A program made the translations under genes and the position numbers. From Frateuria soli (lineage in GTDB: Bacteria > Pseudomonadota > Gammaproteobacteria > Xanthomonadales > Rhodanobacteraceae), in the NCBI RefSeq assembly GCF_021117385.1, contig NZ_CP088252.1:806001-870000 (forward strand): a stretch of 64,000 nt of DNA, written 5' to 3'. Below the pieces are notes generated by a model. That model ran no database searches. It saw only the letters and a program-made list of their open reading frames with translations, and had not been told where the DNA came from. This document shows, piece after piece, positions 1 to 8,338 of the stretch. The first letter of the stretch is position 1, and each line of letters begins with the position of its first letter.

Positions 1-553
1 CCAGCCGCTTCAATGCCGGCCACTCGGTCGCCGGGCGCGGCATGTTGCGCGACCAGCGCATCAGCATGGTCAGCAGCAGATCCGCGCCGGAGAAGCGCTC
101 GCCAAGCAGGTACGGGCCGTGTGCGGCCAGATGCGCATCGAGCAGGTCCCACACGCCTTCGATCCGGCGCTTCAGGGCAGCGCGCACGGCGGGCGTTTCA
201 TCCAGTTCCTGCGGGTAGAACCAGAAGCGGTAGGCGGACATCAGCGTATTGCTGAGGTAGACGATCCACTGGTACCACGCCGCCCGCTCCGGCGTACCCG
301 GTGGCGGCGCCAGCGGCGACTCGGGGTGGCGCTCGGCCAGCAGCATCAGCAGCGCGGCCGACTCGCTCAGCGGCTTGCCGTCGACTACCAGCGTGGGCAC
401 CACGCCGCGCGGGTTGAGCCTGAGATAGTCCGGCCCGCGCTGCGCCCCGGCGTCCAGGTCGACCAGCCTGAGTTCGTGCGGCGCGCCCGTTTCGAGCAGC
501 GCCAGGTGCACCACCATGCTGGCGGTGCCCGGGGCGTAGTAGAGGGTGTACAC
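1..553 (-). CDS. Glutathione S-transferase-like protein (3' end cut by the window edge)
   Basis: The minus-strand frame opens with VYTLYYAPGTASMVVHLALL, a thioredoxin-fold start typical of glutathione transferases. A segment reading NPRGVVPTLVVDGKPLSESA follows; its cis-proline VPTL and the SES element bind the glutathione backbone in this family. A helical C-terminal domain runs to the window edge, so the last residues are missing. The GTG at 553 was chosen because GGAGAG lies just upstream and the preceding in-frame codons soon reach a stop. The substrate cannot be told from sequence. Cytosolic detoxification or thiol transfer is the usual family role. Confidence 0.85.
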   Translation of the reverse strand, partial: MYTLYYAPGTASMVVHLALLETGAPHELRLVDLDAGAQRGPDYLRLNPRGVVPTLVVDGKPLSESAALLMLLAERHPESPLAPPPGTPERAAWYQWIVYLSNTLMSAYRFWFYPQELDETPAVRAALKRRIEGVWDLLDAHLAAHGPYLLGERFSGADLLLTMLMRWSRNMPRPATEWPALKRL

Positions 554-583
554 GATGCTCTCCAGGCTGTCGGTAAGGGCGGC

Positions 584-811
584 TCAGTCGTGCCGGCCGC
601 GGTTCCTGCGCTTGCGTGCAGTGACACGGGCTGCAGCCAGCGAGGTACCCAGGCCGGCACCCACTGCGATGCCGATACCGATACCTAGCGCAAGGTTGCC
701 CAGTGCAAGGCCAATGGCCACGCCGATGGCCATGCCGGAGCCCATCCCGATGCTGGTTCCGGTGGCCATGGCGCGGCGGTCCTGGTCGGGCGCGGTCTTC
801 TGCTCGCTCAT
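584..811 (-). CDS. Small glycine-zipper membrane protein (75 aa)
   Basis: The 75-residue frame has a polar start (MSEQKTAPDQDRR), about 45 residues with dense GxxxG and AxxxG spacing (GMGSGMAIGVAIGLALG, then GIGIGIAVGAGLG), and a basic tail rich in Arg and Lys. Spaced small residues of this kind pack membrane helices tightly, so one or two transmembrane hairpins are likely. A strong ribosome site, GGAGGGAAG, sits before the ATG. No family function is recognised. It lies between ybbP and a GST-like gene, all on the minus strand. Confidence 0.65.
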   Translation of the reverse strand: MSEQKTAPDQDRRAMATGTSIGMGSGMAIGVAIGLALGNLALGIGIGIAVGAGLGTSLAAARVTARKRRNRGRHD

Positions 812-849
812 GTGCTTCCCTCCGTTGGGATCACCAGTCTGGATTCCAT

Positions 850-3330
850 TCACTGCTCCCGCAACAGCCGCATCGGCGAAGTGCGCGCGACCCGCCGGGT
901 GCCCGCCAGGCCCAGCAGCATGATCACCACGGCGGCGGCCAGAGCGGCGCCGAGCAACGGCCACAGCGGCGGCACGAATTCGTCCAGCCGGAACACCGCG
1001 CGCCCCAGCCACCAGCCGGCGCCGGCCGCGCCGATCGCGGCAGTGAGCCCGGCGATCAGGCCAAGCAGCGCGAACTCACAGGCCGCCGCCAGCCGGAGCT
1101 GGCCACGGCGCGCACCCAGCGTGCGCAGCAGCGCGGCCTCGTGCCGGCGCTCGGCCGCACTGGTGGCCAGTGCCGCGGCCAGCACCAGAGCGCCGGCGAG
1201 CAGGCTGAATCCGAGCACCCAGCGCACCGCGCCGCCGACCTGGTCGACGATCTCGCGCACGCGGTCCAGCAGCGCATCCACGTCGACCAGGCTGAGGTTG
1301 CTGAAGTCGCGCGACAGCCTGGCCAGCGCCTGGGCGTGCCCGCGCGGCAGGTAGAAGCTGGCCAGCCAGGTATGCGGCAGGTCGCTCGCGTGGGCCGGGT
1401 CCAGCAGCAGGAAGAAGTTCACCCGGAACGAGCTCCAGTCGACCTGGCGCACGCTGCCGACGGTCGCCTCCAGCGTGCCTTCGCCGACGTCGAAGCGCAT
1501 GCGGTCACCGATCTTCAGTGCGAACATGTCGCGCCACATCGTGTCCACCGAGACTTCCGCGCGCGGCGGGCTGGCGCCCGCCCAGCGGCCGGCAATGACC
1601 TGGTTGGACGGCGGCAACGTGCCGGTCCAGGACAGGCGCAGCTGGCGGTCGACCCACTCCTTGGCGCGCGGGTCGGCGAAGTGCAGCTTGTCCACCGGCG
1701 TGCCGTTGATCGCACTCAGCTTGCCCACCGCCAGCGGCAGCATGTTGATTTTCTGTGCGCGCAGTTCTTCCAGGCGCCGGGTGAAATCGGCACGCTGGTC
1801 GTCCTGCAGGTTGAGCACGAACCAGTTGGGCGTGTCCGGCGGCAGCTCGCGGCGCCAGCCTTCCAGCAACGCCGGGGCGACCACGGCAAGCAGCAGCAGC
1901 GCGACCAGGCCGAGACTGAGCGCCGTCGCCTGCACCGTACTCAGGCCGCGCCGCCGCGCCAGCGCGGCCAGGCCCAGCCGCAGCGCCGGATGGGCGCCCG
2001 GAGCGATGCGCCGCGCGAACCACAGCAGCACCAGCGCAAGGAGGGCCGCAAGCAGGGCCACGCCGAGCAGGCTGACGGCCAGGATGCCGGCCAGCTTCGC
2101 CGAGTCGCTCTGGCTCCAGATCAGCGCAAGTGCGACCAGTGCGGGCACCAGGTAGAGCGCATCCACCCGACGCACGCGCCGCTCCATGCTGGCGCGGAAT
2201 ACGGCCACCGGTGGCACCTCCGCCAGCCGCGCCAGCGGCGGCAGTGCGAAACCGGCCAGCACGGCCAAGCCCATCGCCGCCGCGCCCAGCGCCGGCAGCA
2301 GCGGCACGGTGGTGGGTACGTGCACGAACGTGGCGCCAGCCAGTCGCCAGGCACCTTCGGCCAGCCCCCACGACACCAGCACGCCAAGCAGGGCCGCCGG
2401 CAGTGCGAGTGCGCCCAGGGTTGCCAGCAGCAGGGCGAGCACGCGCGATCGGGCGGTTCCCAGCGCGCGCAGCAGCGCGATCTCCGGCGTCTTGCGCCGC
2501 GCGTAGCGCTGTGCGGCCAGGGCGATCGCCACGCCGGCCAGCAGCGCCGAAAGCATGGCGGTCAGGCGCAGGAATGCGCCGGCGCGGTCGAAGGCGTTGC
2601 GCATGCGTTCCTGGGTCTGTTCCGGCGTCACCAGGTCCGCGCCCTGGGGCAGGCTGCGGCGCCTGACCCAGTCCAGCCATTGGCCGACGGCCGCCGGGGT
2701 TCCGGCGACGAGCAGGCGATGGCGCGCGCGGCTGCCCACGCCGAGCAGGCCGGCGCGCTGCGCGTCGGCCAGGTTCATCAGCGCGCGCGGCGCCATCGCC
2801 ACCAGCTCGCCGCCATCGGGCTGGCTCACCAGTTCGGCCGCGATGGTCAGCTCGGAGCCGCCGATCTGCACCCGGTCGCCCACCCCCAGGCCGAGGGCGA
2901 CCAGCGCGCGGTGGTCCAGGTACACCGTACCGACGGCCGGACCGTGACCCGCGGAGGAGCTTCCATGCGCGGCCAGTTCCAGCGTGCCGCGCAGCGGCCA
3001 GGCGCCATCGACGGCGTCCACGTCAAGCAACTGGCCGCGCTCGCCGGCGAAGGCCACGCTGGGGAAGCCGGCGCTGCGGGTCAGCGCCAGTCCGCGCTGG
3101 CGGGCTTCATCGGCATAGGCTGGCGGCAATGCCTGCGGCGCCGACAGGCCGGCGTCGCCGCCGATGAGCTCCGCGGCGCTGGCGAGCAGCCCGCGCTCGA
3201 CGCGGCTGGCGAGCGTGGCCACCACGCCCAGTGCCACGACTGCCAGCAGCAAGGAGGCGGCCAGCGTGCGCAGTTCGGGGAGGTGCCATTCCCGGCGCAG
3301 GGTGCGCAGGGCAAGCCGCAGCAGCTTCAT
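850..3330 (-). CDS. ybbP: ABC transporter permease, YbbP/FtsX type
   Basis: The 826-residue integral membrane protein starts MKLLRLALRTLRREWHLPEL, with a first transmembrane segment at about residues 22-44. It has two repeated FtsX-like blocks, each a helix bundle containing an ALLRTLGARR- or LLRALGTARS-type coupling motif that contacts the ATPase. A large extracytoplasmic domain lies after helix 1. This is the type VII (MacB/FtsX-like) architecture, which works by mechanotransmission rather than by a classical channel. The ATPase ybbA is immediately upstream on the same strand, giving the ybbA-ybbP order known from E. coli. The substrate is unknown; a role with hydrophobic compounds and the adjacent TesA esterase is plausible. 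Confidence 0.9.
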   Translation of the reverse strand: MKLLRLALRTLRREWHLPELRTLAASLLLAVVALGVVATLASRVERGLLASAAELIGGDAGLSAPQALPPAYADEARQRGLALTRSAGFPSVAFAGERGQLLDVDAVDGAWPLRGTLELAAHGSSSAGHGPAVGTVYLDHRALVALGLGVGDRVQIGGSELTIAAELVSQPDGGELVAMAPRALMNLADAQRAGLLGVGSRARHRLLVAGTPAAVGQWLDWVRRRSLPQGADLVTPEQTQERMRNAFDRAGAFLRLTAMLSALLAGVAIALAAQRYARRKTPEIALLRALGTARSRVLALLLATLGALALPAALLGVLVSWGLAEGAWRLAGATFVHVPTTVPLLPALGAAAMGLAVLAGFALPPLARLAEVPPVAVFRASMERRVRRVDALYLVPALVALALIWSQSDSAKLAGILAVSLLGVALLAALLALVLLWFARRIAPGAHPALRLGLAALARRRGLSTVQATALSLGLVALLLLAVVAPALLEGWRRELPPDTPNWFVLNLQDDQRADFTRRLEELRAQKINMLPLAVGKLSAINGTPVDKLHFADPRAKEWVDRQLRLSWTGTLPPSNQVIAGRWAGASPPRAEVSVDTMWRDMFALKIGDRMRFDVGEGTLEATVGSVRQVDWSSFRVNFFLLLDPAHASDLPHTWLASFYLPRGHAQALARLSRDFSNLSLVDVDALLDRVREIVDQVGGAVRWVLGFSLLAGALVLAAALATSAAERRHEAALLRTLGARRGQLRLAAACEFALLGLIAGLTAAIGAAGAGWWLGRAVFRLDEFVPPLWPLLGAALAAAVVIMLLGLAGTRRVARTSPMRLLREQ

Positions 3331-3358
3331 GTGGCGCTTCCCGATAGGCCGGCCTGTG

Positions 3359-3379
3359 CGCGACCCGTCGCGGGTCGCG
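3359..3379. repeat. Short perfect inverted repeat between ybbA and ybbP
   Basis: CGCGACCCG and CGGGTCGCG form a 9-bp stem around a TCG loop in the 94-bp gap between ybbA and ybbP. The text just before it (TGTGCGCGACC) matches half of the REP hairpin seen elsewhere here. It may be a worn REP or an mRNA-stabilising hairpin. It has no T-tract, so a terminator is unlikely. Confidence 0.5.
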
Positions 3380-3424
3380 TATGGTGATTACGCATCGAGC
3401 ACGCTCCCGCGACCTGGCGGCCGC

Positions 3425-4120
3425 TCATTGCGCGGCCGCCGGCGCGGTGACGCGGCCCTCGGTCAGTTCCACGCCCCGGCTGCAGCGCGCGGCCAGTTGC
3501 GCGTCGTGCGTGACCAGCACGAGCGTGGTGCGATGGTCGCGGTTGAGTGCGAACAACAGGTCGGCGACGTGCCGCCCGGTGCGTTGGTCGAGATTGCCGG
3601 TGGGTTCGTCGGCGAACAGTACGCGCGGACGGTGCACGAACGCCCGAGCGATCGCCACGCGCTGCTGCTCTCCGCCGGACAGCTGCGCGGGATAGTGCCG
3701 CCGGCGCGCGTGCAGGCCCACCGCATCGAGCGCCTCGTGCGCCCGCTCGCGTGCATCGTCGCGGCCTTCCAGCTCCAGTGGCAGCATCACGTTCTCCTCC
3801 GCGGTGAGAGCCGGAAGCAAGTGGAAGGACTGGAACACGAAGCCGACCAGACGCCGGCGCAGGTCCGCGCGCGCCTCCTCGTCCATCGCCTGCAGCGCAT
3901 GGCCGTCCAGGTGGATGGTGCCGGCGCTGGGCAAGTCCAGCCCGGCCAGCAGGCCGAGCAGGGTGGTCTTGCCAGAGCCGGACGCGCCGACGATGGCGAA
4001 GCTCTCGCCAGCGTGTACCGAAAGGCTCACGTTGGCCAGGATGTCCAGCCTGCCCTCGGGTCCGCGCACCGTCTTGCTAACATCGCGGGCCTCCAGAAGC
4101 GGTCGGGAAGATTCACTCAT
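3425..4120 (-). CDS. ybbA: ABC transporter ATP-binding protein, YbbA/LolD type
   Basis: The 231-residue nucleotide-binding subunit has Walker A GASGSGKTT, signature LSGGEQQRV, Walker B LFADEPTGNLD and a switch His in LVTHD, in the order of the MacB/LolD subgroup. It should pair with the YbbP-type permease encoded next on the same strand. The chosen ATG (4118-4120) starts MSESSRPLLEARDVSK, where family homology begins. A longer in-frame extension runs into tesA on the other strand and is rejected. The start codon shares the tetranucleotide CATG with that of tesA. Confidence 0.92.
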   Translation of the reverse strand: MSESSRPLLEARDVSKTVRGPEGRLDILANVSLSVHAGESFAIVGASGSGKTTLLGLLAGLDLPSAGTIHLDGHALQAMDEEARADLRRRLVGFVFQSFHLLPALTAEENVMLPLELEGRDDARERAHEALDAVGLHARRRHYPAQLSGGEQQRVAIARAFVHRPRVLFADEPTGNLDQRTGRHVADLLFALNRDHRTTLVLVTHDAQLAARCSRGVELTEGRVTAPAAAQ

Positions 4121-4736
4121 GCGTCGAGTCCTTGCGTTGCTTGCCATGCTGTGGATGGGATGGAGCGGCACCGCACTGGCGGCCGCGCCGAAAACAGTGC
4201 TCGTGCTGGGCGATTCGCTGTCGGCCGCGCACAACATCGCCGCCGACCAGGGCTGGGTGCATCTGCTGGAAGTACGCCTGGGCAAGATGGAGCCGCCCTG
4301 GCGCGTGGTCAATGCCAGCATCAGCGGCGAAACCACGCTGAGCGGACGCAATCATCTGCCGAAGCTGCTGGAGGCGTACCAGCCGGACGTGCTGGTGCTG
4401 GAACTGGGCGCCAACGATGGCCTTCGCGGCCTGCCGCTGGATGCGGTGGAACGCAACCTCGCCGCGATGATCGACATGGCACGGCAGGCGCATGCCAGGG
4501 TGCTGCTGATCGGTATCGAACTGCCGGTGAACTACGGTCCACGCTACCGCGACGCCTTGCGGGGCGTATACGCCGATCTCGCGCGTCGCAAACGCACGGC
4601 CCTGGTGCCCTTCCTGCTGGAAAAAGTGGCGCTTGACCCCGCGCTGATGCAGGCCGATGGGCTGCATCCCACGGCCGCCGGGGAGCCGGCCGTATTTGCC
4701 ACCGTGTGGGCTCAACTGGCACCGTTGCTGCACTGA
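4119..4736 (+). CDS. tesA: Periplasmic SGNH acyl-CoA thioesterase / lysophospholipase L1
   Basis: The 205-residue protein has a signal peptide (MRRVLALLAMLWMGWSGTALA). All four SGNH blocks are visible: nucleophile Ser33 in GDSLS, Gly70 in SISGETT, Asn99 in LGANDG, and Asp180 with His183 in DGLHP. Family members hydrolyse thioesters and lysophospholipids in the periplasm. The gene is divergent from ybbA, the order known in E. coli, and I recall reports that TesA works physically with YbbAP there. GGGAAG upstream of the ATG can serve as ribosome site, although it lies inside the ybbA coding sequence. Confidence 0.93.
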   Translation: MRRVLALLAMLWMGWSGTALAAAPKTVLVLGDSLSAAHNIAADQGWVHLLEVRLGKMEPPWRVVNASISGETTLSGRNHLPKLLEAYQPDVLVLELGANDGLRGLPLDAVERNLAAMIDMARQAHARVLLIGIELPVNYGPRYRDALRGVYADLARRKRTALVPFLLEKVALDPALMQADGLHPTAAGEPAVFATVWAQLAPLLH

Positions 4737-4834
4737 CCGGGCCTCGGCTTGCCAACGGCCCCGGGCACCGGAACGCCTTCTGAATCACGCCTTAAAAAAT
4801 TCACGTTGCTGTCACCCGTCGGATCGTTAGCTCT

Positions 4835-4848
4835 TCACATTTGTGAAA
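4835..4848. promoter_or_regulatory. Inverted repeat upstream of the response regulator
   Basis: TTCACATTTGTGAA has perfect 6-bp arms around a TT centre and lies 18 bases before the regulator start codon at 4867. The arm order is opposite to a CRP/Clp site (TGTGA then TCACA), so it is not called as one. It could be an autoregulatory operator or a leader hairpin. Confidence 0.35.
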
Positions 4849-4866
4849 ACCACCAACGGAGGGACC

Positions 4867-5592
4867 ATGAGCCTGCGCGACGAACAGTCCGGCTTGATAC
4901 TGCTGGTCGAGGACAACCGGCAAATTGCTGAAATGGTTGGGGAATTCCTGGAGCGACGTGGCTACTCGGTGGACTATGCCGCCGATGGCGTCAGCGGTCT
5001 GCATCTGGCCGTGTCCAACAGCTACGACGTCATCGTGCTGGACCTGATGCTGCCGGGCATGGATGGCCTGGACGTGTGCCGCAAGCTGCGCAAGGACGCC
5101 AAGAAGTCCACTCCCGTGCTCATGCTCACTGCGCGCGACACGCTTGAGGACAAGCTGATCGGCCTCGAGGCCGGGGCGGACGACTATCTGGTCAAGCCTT
5201 TCGAGGTGCGCGAGCTGGAAGCGCGCCTGCGCGCGCTGATCCGTCGCGACCGCCGCCAGGTGTCCTCCGAAGTGCTTACCGTCGGCGACATGACGCTCGA
5301 CACCGCCACCCTGCGCCTGACCCGAGGCGGGCAGGAGCTGACCGTTTCGCCGATCGGCCTGAAGCTGCTCGCGATCCTGATGCGCGAATCGCCCCGCGTG
5401 GTCAGTCGTCGCGACATCGAGCGGGAGATCTGGGGCGACACGCTGCCCGACTCCGACACCCTGCGCTCGCACCTGTACAACCTGCGCCGGGTGATCGACA
5501 AGCCGTTCGACCGGCCGCTGCTGCACACGATCCATTCGGCCGGCTATCGCCTGGCCGATCTGGAAACGGAAGTGGCCACGGCCACCGCCTGA
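4867..5592 (+). CDS. OmpR/PhoB-family response regulator
   Basis: The 241-residue protein has an N-terminal receiver domain with acidic cluster ED near residue 15, phospho-acceptor Asp59 in DVIVLDLMLPGMDG, Thr in MLTARD and Lys in DDYLVKPFE. A winged-helix DNA-binding domain follows (PRVVSRRDIEREIWGD, then LRSHLYNLRRVIDKPF and HTIHSAGYRL). The ATG at 4867 is preceded by GGAGGG; an in-frame GTG upstream is less likely. The partner kinase begins nine bases downstream, so the two should be co-transcribed. The regulon is unknown. Confidence 0.9.
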   Translation: MSLRDEQSGLILLVEDNRQIAEMVGEFLERRGYSVDYAADGVSGLHLAVSNSYDVIVLDLMLPGMDGLDVCRKLRKDAKKSTPVLMLTARDTLEDKLIGLEAGADDYLVKPFEVRELEARLRALIRRDRRQVSSEVLTVGDMTLDTATLRLTRGGQELTVSPIGLKLLAILMRESPRVVSRRDIEREIWGDTLPDSDTLRSHLYNLRRVIDKPFDRPLLHTIHSAGYRLADLETEVATATA

Positions 5593-5601
5593 TCGAGCGG
5601 G

Positions 5602-6594
5602 GTGGACATCGCAACAACAGGTATGGACAGGGGATTGCCACGGAAACAGGGCGGGGGACGGAGGCAGGCCGGTGCATTCCACCGCCGGCTTGCGCTCATC
5701 TTCGGCCTGCATCTGGTCGGCGTGGTCATCTGCGTCATGCTGGGCCTGTACGAGGTCGCGCCGCTGGCGGCGGTGGTGGTGCTGCTCGCCGTCATCAGCG
5801 CCCTGGCGTGGCTGGCGGCACGGCGCGAGTGGCGGCCGGTCGACCGGCTTGCGCGCGTGATCGACGCCTGGGACGAGGAACCCAACGTGGACGCGCTGGC
5901 CCCCACGCGCCTGTCCGACCAGGCCGATGCCGACGTGGTGACGCTCGCGCGCGGGCTGCACGGTTTTGCCACGCGCATCGCTGGCTACAACCAGCGCGAG
6001 CGCAACTTCACCCGTGACGCCAGCCACGAGCTGCGCAGCCCGCTCACGGTGATCAAGATGTCCGCCGACATGCTTTCGGACGAGTCCGAGCTCAGCAAGT
6101 TCGGCGTGCGTTCGGTCAAGCGCATCCAGCGCGCCACGCGCGAGATGGAGGCGCTGATCGAGGCGTTGCTGATCCTGGCGCGGGAGGGGGACGTAGGCGC
6201 GGGCGAGGAGGAGTTCGTCGTCAACGACGTGCTGCACAAGGGCATGGACGACCTGCGCCAGATGCTCGAGGGCCGCGCGGTCGACCTCAGGATCGAGGAA
6301 CCGGCGCGTTTCGCGCTACGCGCCTCGCCGCGCGTGTTCATGGTGCTGTGCTGGCAACTGATCCGCAACGCCAGCCAGCAGGCCGACCACGGCACGATCG
6401 TGATCACCGTGCTGCCCGGCGCGGTGGCGGTCTCCAACCGGGTGGACGAGGCGCCGGCCATCGACCGTCACGGTTTCGAGCTGGCGATCGCCCAGCGCAT
6501 CAGCGAGCGCTTCCACTGGCCGCTCGAACTGCAGACCCGCGACGGCTGCGAGCACATCGCCAGCATCCGCTTTCCGGAAACGCTGCCGGCCTGA
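5602..6594 (+). CDS. Sensor histidine kinase with a degenerate ATP-binding domain
   Basis: About 330 residues. Two transmembrane helices (about residues 30-50 and 55-73) are joined by a very short loop, so there is no real periplasmic sensor domain. A linker and the H-box follow with phospho-acceptor His142 in RDASHELRSPLTV. The N-box is recognisable (LCWQLIRNASQQA, Asn256). The expected DxGxG box is replaced by SNRVDEAP, and GLGL-type glycines are replaced by HGFELAIAQ. ATP binding may be weak or altered, so it might act mainly as a phosphatase. The GTG start at 5602 is taken; the ATG at 5623 is an alternative. Confidence 0.85.
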   Translation: MDIATTGMDRGLPRKQGGGRRQAGAFHRRLALIFGLHLVGVVICVMLGLYEVAPLAAVVVLLAVISALAWLAARREWRPVDRLARVIDAWDEEPNVDALAPTRLSDQADADVVTLARGLHGFATRIAGYNQRERNFTRDASHELRSPLTVIKMSADMLSDESELSKFGVRSVKRIQRATREMEALIEALLILAREGDVGAGEEEFVVNDVLHKGMDDLRQMLEGRAVDLRIEEPARFALRASPRVFMVLCWQLIRNASQQADHGTIVITVLPGAVAVSNRVDEAPAIDRHGFELAIAQRISERFHWPLELQTRDGCEHIASIRFPETLPA

Positions 6595-6607
6595 GCGGAC
6601 AGACAGT

Positions 6608-6699
6608 TAGGAGCGCACCTGTGCGCGACCAGAAAGCGCTCCATGCGAAGCGTCCTGGGCGCGGCCCGGATGGCGCTCGCGCCCAAGGGCTCTCCTGCA
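6608..6699. repeat. Worn REP pair
   Basis: TAGGAGCGCACCTGTGCGC followed by GACC matches the REP hairpin found intact elsewhere in the window. A weakly matching inverted partner (CTCGCGCCCAAGGGCTCTCC) lies about 65 bases away. It fills the gap between the convergent kinase and CoA-transferase genes. Confidence 0.55.
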
Positions 6700-6709
6700 G
6701 GGCGTGTGC

Positions 6710-8068
6710 TCAGCCGTTCAGCGAGGGCGACACCTTGAAGTCGCAGCCCGTCTTGGCCTTGACCTCGTCGAGCGTCACGCCTTCGTTGAGCTCGACCAGG
6801 GTCAGGCCCTTGCCCTTCTCGACCTCGAACACGGCCAGGTCGGTGATGATCAGGTCCACCACTTCCTTGCCGGTCAGCGGCAGGTCGCATTGGCGCTTGA
6901 TCTTGGGTGAACCGTCCTTGGCGGTGTGCTCCATCAGCACCACCACGCGCTTGACGCCGCTGACCAGATCCATCGCGCCGCCCGGCCCCTTGACCATCTT
7001 GCCCGGCACCATCCAGTTGGCCAGGTCGCCGGTGGCCGAGACTTCCAGCCCGCCCAGGATCGACAGGTCGATATGCCCGCCGCGGATCATCGCGAACGAA
7101 TCGGCACTGGAGAAGAAGGCCGAGCCGGGCAGGGTGGTGATGGTCTGCTTGCCGGCGTTGATCAGGTCCGGATCGACGTTGTCCTCGGTCGGGAACGGGC
7201 CGATGCCGAGCAGGCCGTTTTCCGATTGCAGGATCACGTCCATGCCCTCGGGGATGTAGTTGGCCACCAGCGTCGGGATGCCGATGCCGAGGTTCACGTA
7301 GAAGCCGTCGCGCAGCTCCTTGGCCGCACGCCGGGCCATCGCCGAGCGGGTCGGGTTTTCCTTGCCGGTATTGGCGCCGGCGACGGTGCGGAACTCGATG
7401 CGCTTCTCGTACTTCGCGCCCTGCACGATGCGGTCGACGTAGATGCCCGGCACGTGGATGTTGTTCGGATCGAGCTCGCCCACCTCGACCAGGTGCTCGA
7501 CCTCGGCCACGCAGACCTTGCCGCAGGTGGCGATCATCGGATTGAAGTTGCGCGCCGTCTCGCGGAACACCAGGTTGCCCAGGCGATCGCCCTTCCACGC
7601 CTTGACGATGGAAACGTCGGCGTGGATCGCCTCCTCCAGCACGTACTCCTTGCCGTCGAAGAGCTTGGTTTCCTTGCCCTCGGCGAGCTTGGTGCCGAAC
7701 GCGGTGCGCGTGTAGAAGCCCGGGATGCCGGCGCCGCCGGCGCGCAGCTTCTCGGCCAGGGTGCCCTGCGGGGTCAGGTGCAGTTCCAGCTCGCCGGAGA
7801 GCACCTGGCGCTCGAACTCCTTGTTCTCGCCCACGTAGGAGGCGTACACGCGCTTGACCTGGTGGGTCTTCAGCAGCGGACCCATGCCGAAATCGTCCAC
7901 GCCGGCATTGTTGCCGACGATGGTCAGCCCCTTGGTACCGGCCTCCAGCAGCGCGCCGATCAGGTTCTCGGGGATGCCGCACAGGCCGAAACCGCCGGCG
8001 GCGATCGTCATGTCGTCGAACAGCAGGCCATCGAGAGCCGCCTTCGCGCTTGCGTACACCTTGTCCAT
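6710..8068 (-). CDS. Succinyl-CoA:3-ketoacid CoA-transferase, A and B subunits fused
   Basis: The 452-residue protein combines both halves of a 3-oxoacid CoA-transferase. The A half carries the glycine-rich [13 protein letters not shown] and ends near [10 protein letters not shown]. The B half starts near [13 protein letters not shown], contains NLGIGIPTL and the catalytic Glu in [10 protein letters not shown], and ends with the GKGL and LDEVKAKTG elements. The enzyme moves CoA from succinyl-CoA to acetoacetate, a step in ketone-body and poly-hydroxyalkanoate turnover. Many bacteria encode separate scoA and scoB; here one chain covers both, as in the mitochondrial enzyme. No operon partner is on this strand; the upstream gap is shared with a divergent repressor gene. 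Confidence 0.92.
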   Translation of the reverse strand: MDKVYASAKAALDGLLFDDMTIAAGGFGLCGIPENLIGALLEAGTKGLTIVGNNAGVDDFGMGPLLKTHQVKRVYASYVGENKEFERQVLSGELELHLTPQGTLAEKLRAGGAGIPGFYTRTAFGTKLAEGKETKLFDGKEYVLEEAIHADVSIVKAWKGDRLGNLVFRETARNFNPMIATCGKVCVAEVEHLVEVGELDPNNIHVPGIYVDRIVQGAKYEKRIEFRTVAGANTGKENPTRSAMARRAAKELRDGFYVNLGIGIPTLVANYIPEGMDVILQSENGLLGIGPFPTEDNVDPDLINAGKQTITTLPGSAFFSSADSFAMIRGGHIDLSILGGLEVSATGDLANWMVPGKMVKGPGGAMDLVSGVKRVVVLMEHTAKDGSPKIKRQCDLPLTGKEVVDLIITDLAVFEVEKGKGLTLVELNEGVTLDEVKAKTGCDFKVSPSLNG

Positions 8069-8287
8069 AGCAATGCCTTCCGGATGGAGAGTCAGCTGCC
8101 AAGGATACGATGGAACGCAGGTACCCCGCGTCGTACCAAGGTCGCAAGCCCCGCCGGATCACCTCCTTCGGCGTGTCCATCGCCTTCGCCCGCGACAGCG
8201 GTGTGCGTCCGCACATCCTCGCGGTGGCGACAGCGCAGGACAGCGGGCCCAGTGGCACTCGTTCCGCACGAAGGCCTTGACTCACGC

Positions 8288-8325
8288 GTTTACGAGCGTA
8301 AACATATATTCGATTACACGCGTAA
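8288..8325. promoter_or_regulatory. Two candidate operators for the BlaI-type repressor
   Basis: TTACGAGCGTAA (8290-8301) and TTACACGCGTAA (8314-8325) share the form TTAC-N4-GTAA. Their centres are 24 bp apart, a little over two helical turns. The first extends to GTTTACG..CGTAAAC. They end 13 bases before the repressor start codon. Dyad operators of this size and placement fit BlaI/MecI dimers that repress their own operon. A possible -35 (TTGACT, 8277-8282) precedes them, but no matching -10 is convincing. Confidence 0.6.
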
Positions 8326-8338
8326 ATGGAGTCGTCCC

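Noticed and set aside
703-3387. Long plus-strand open frame of about 890 codons
   Set aside because: It lies antisense to ybbP, is rich in Arg, Gln and Ala with no family features, and is explained by GC-rich third positions.
4835-4848. CRP/Clp binding site
   Set aside because: The half-sites are in the reverse order (TCACA then TGTGA) with a 2-base centre, unlike TGTGA-N6-TCACA.
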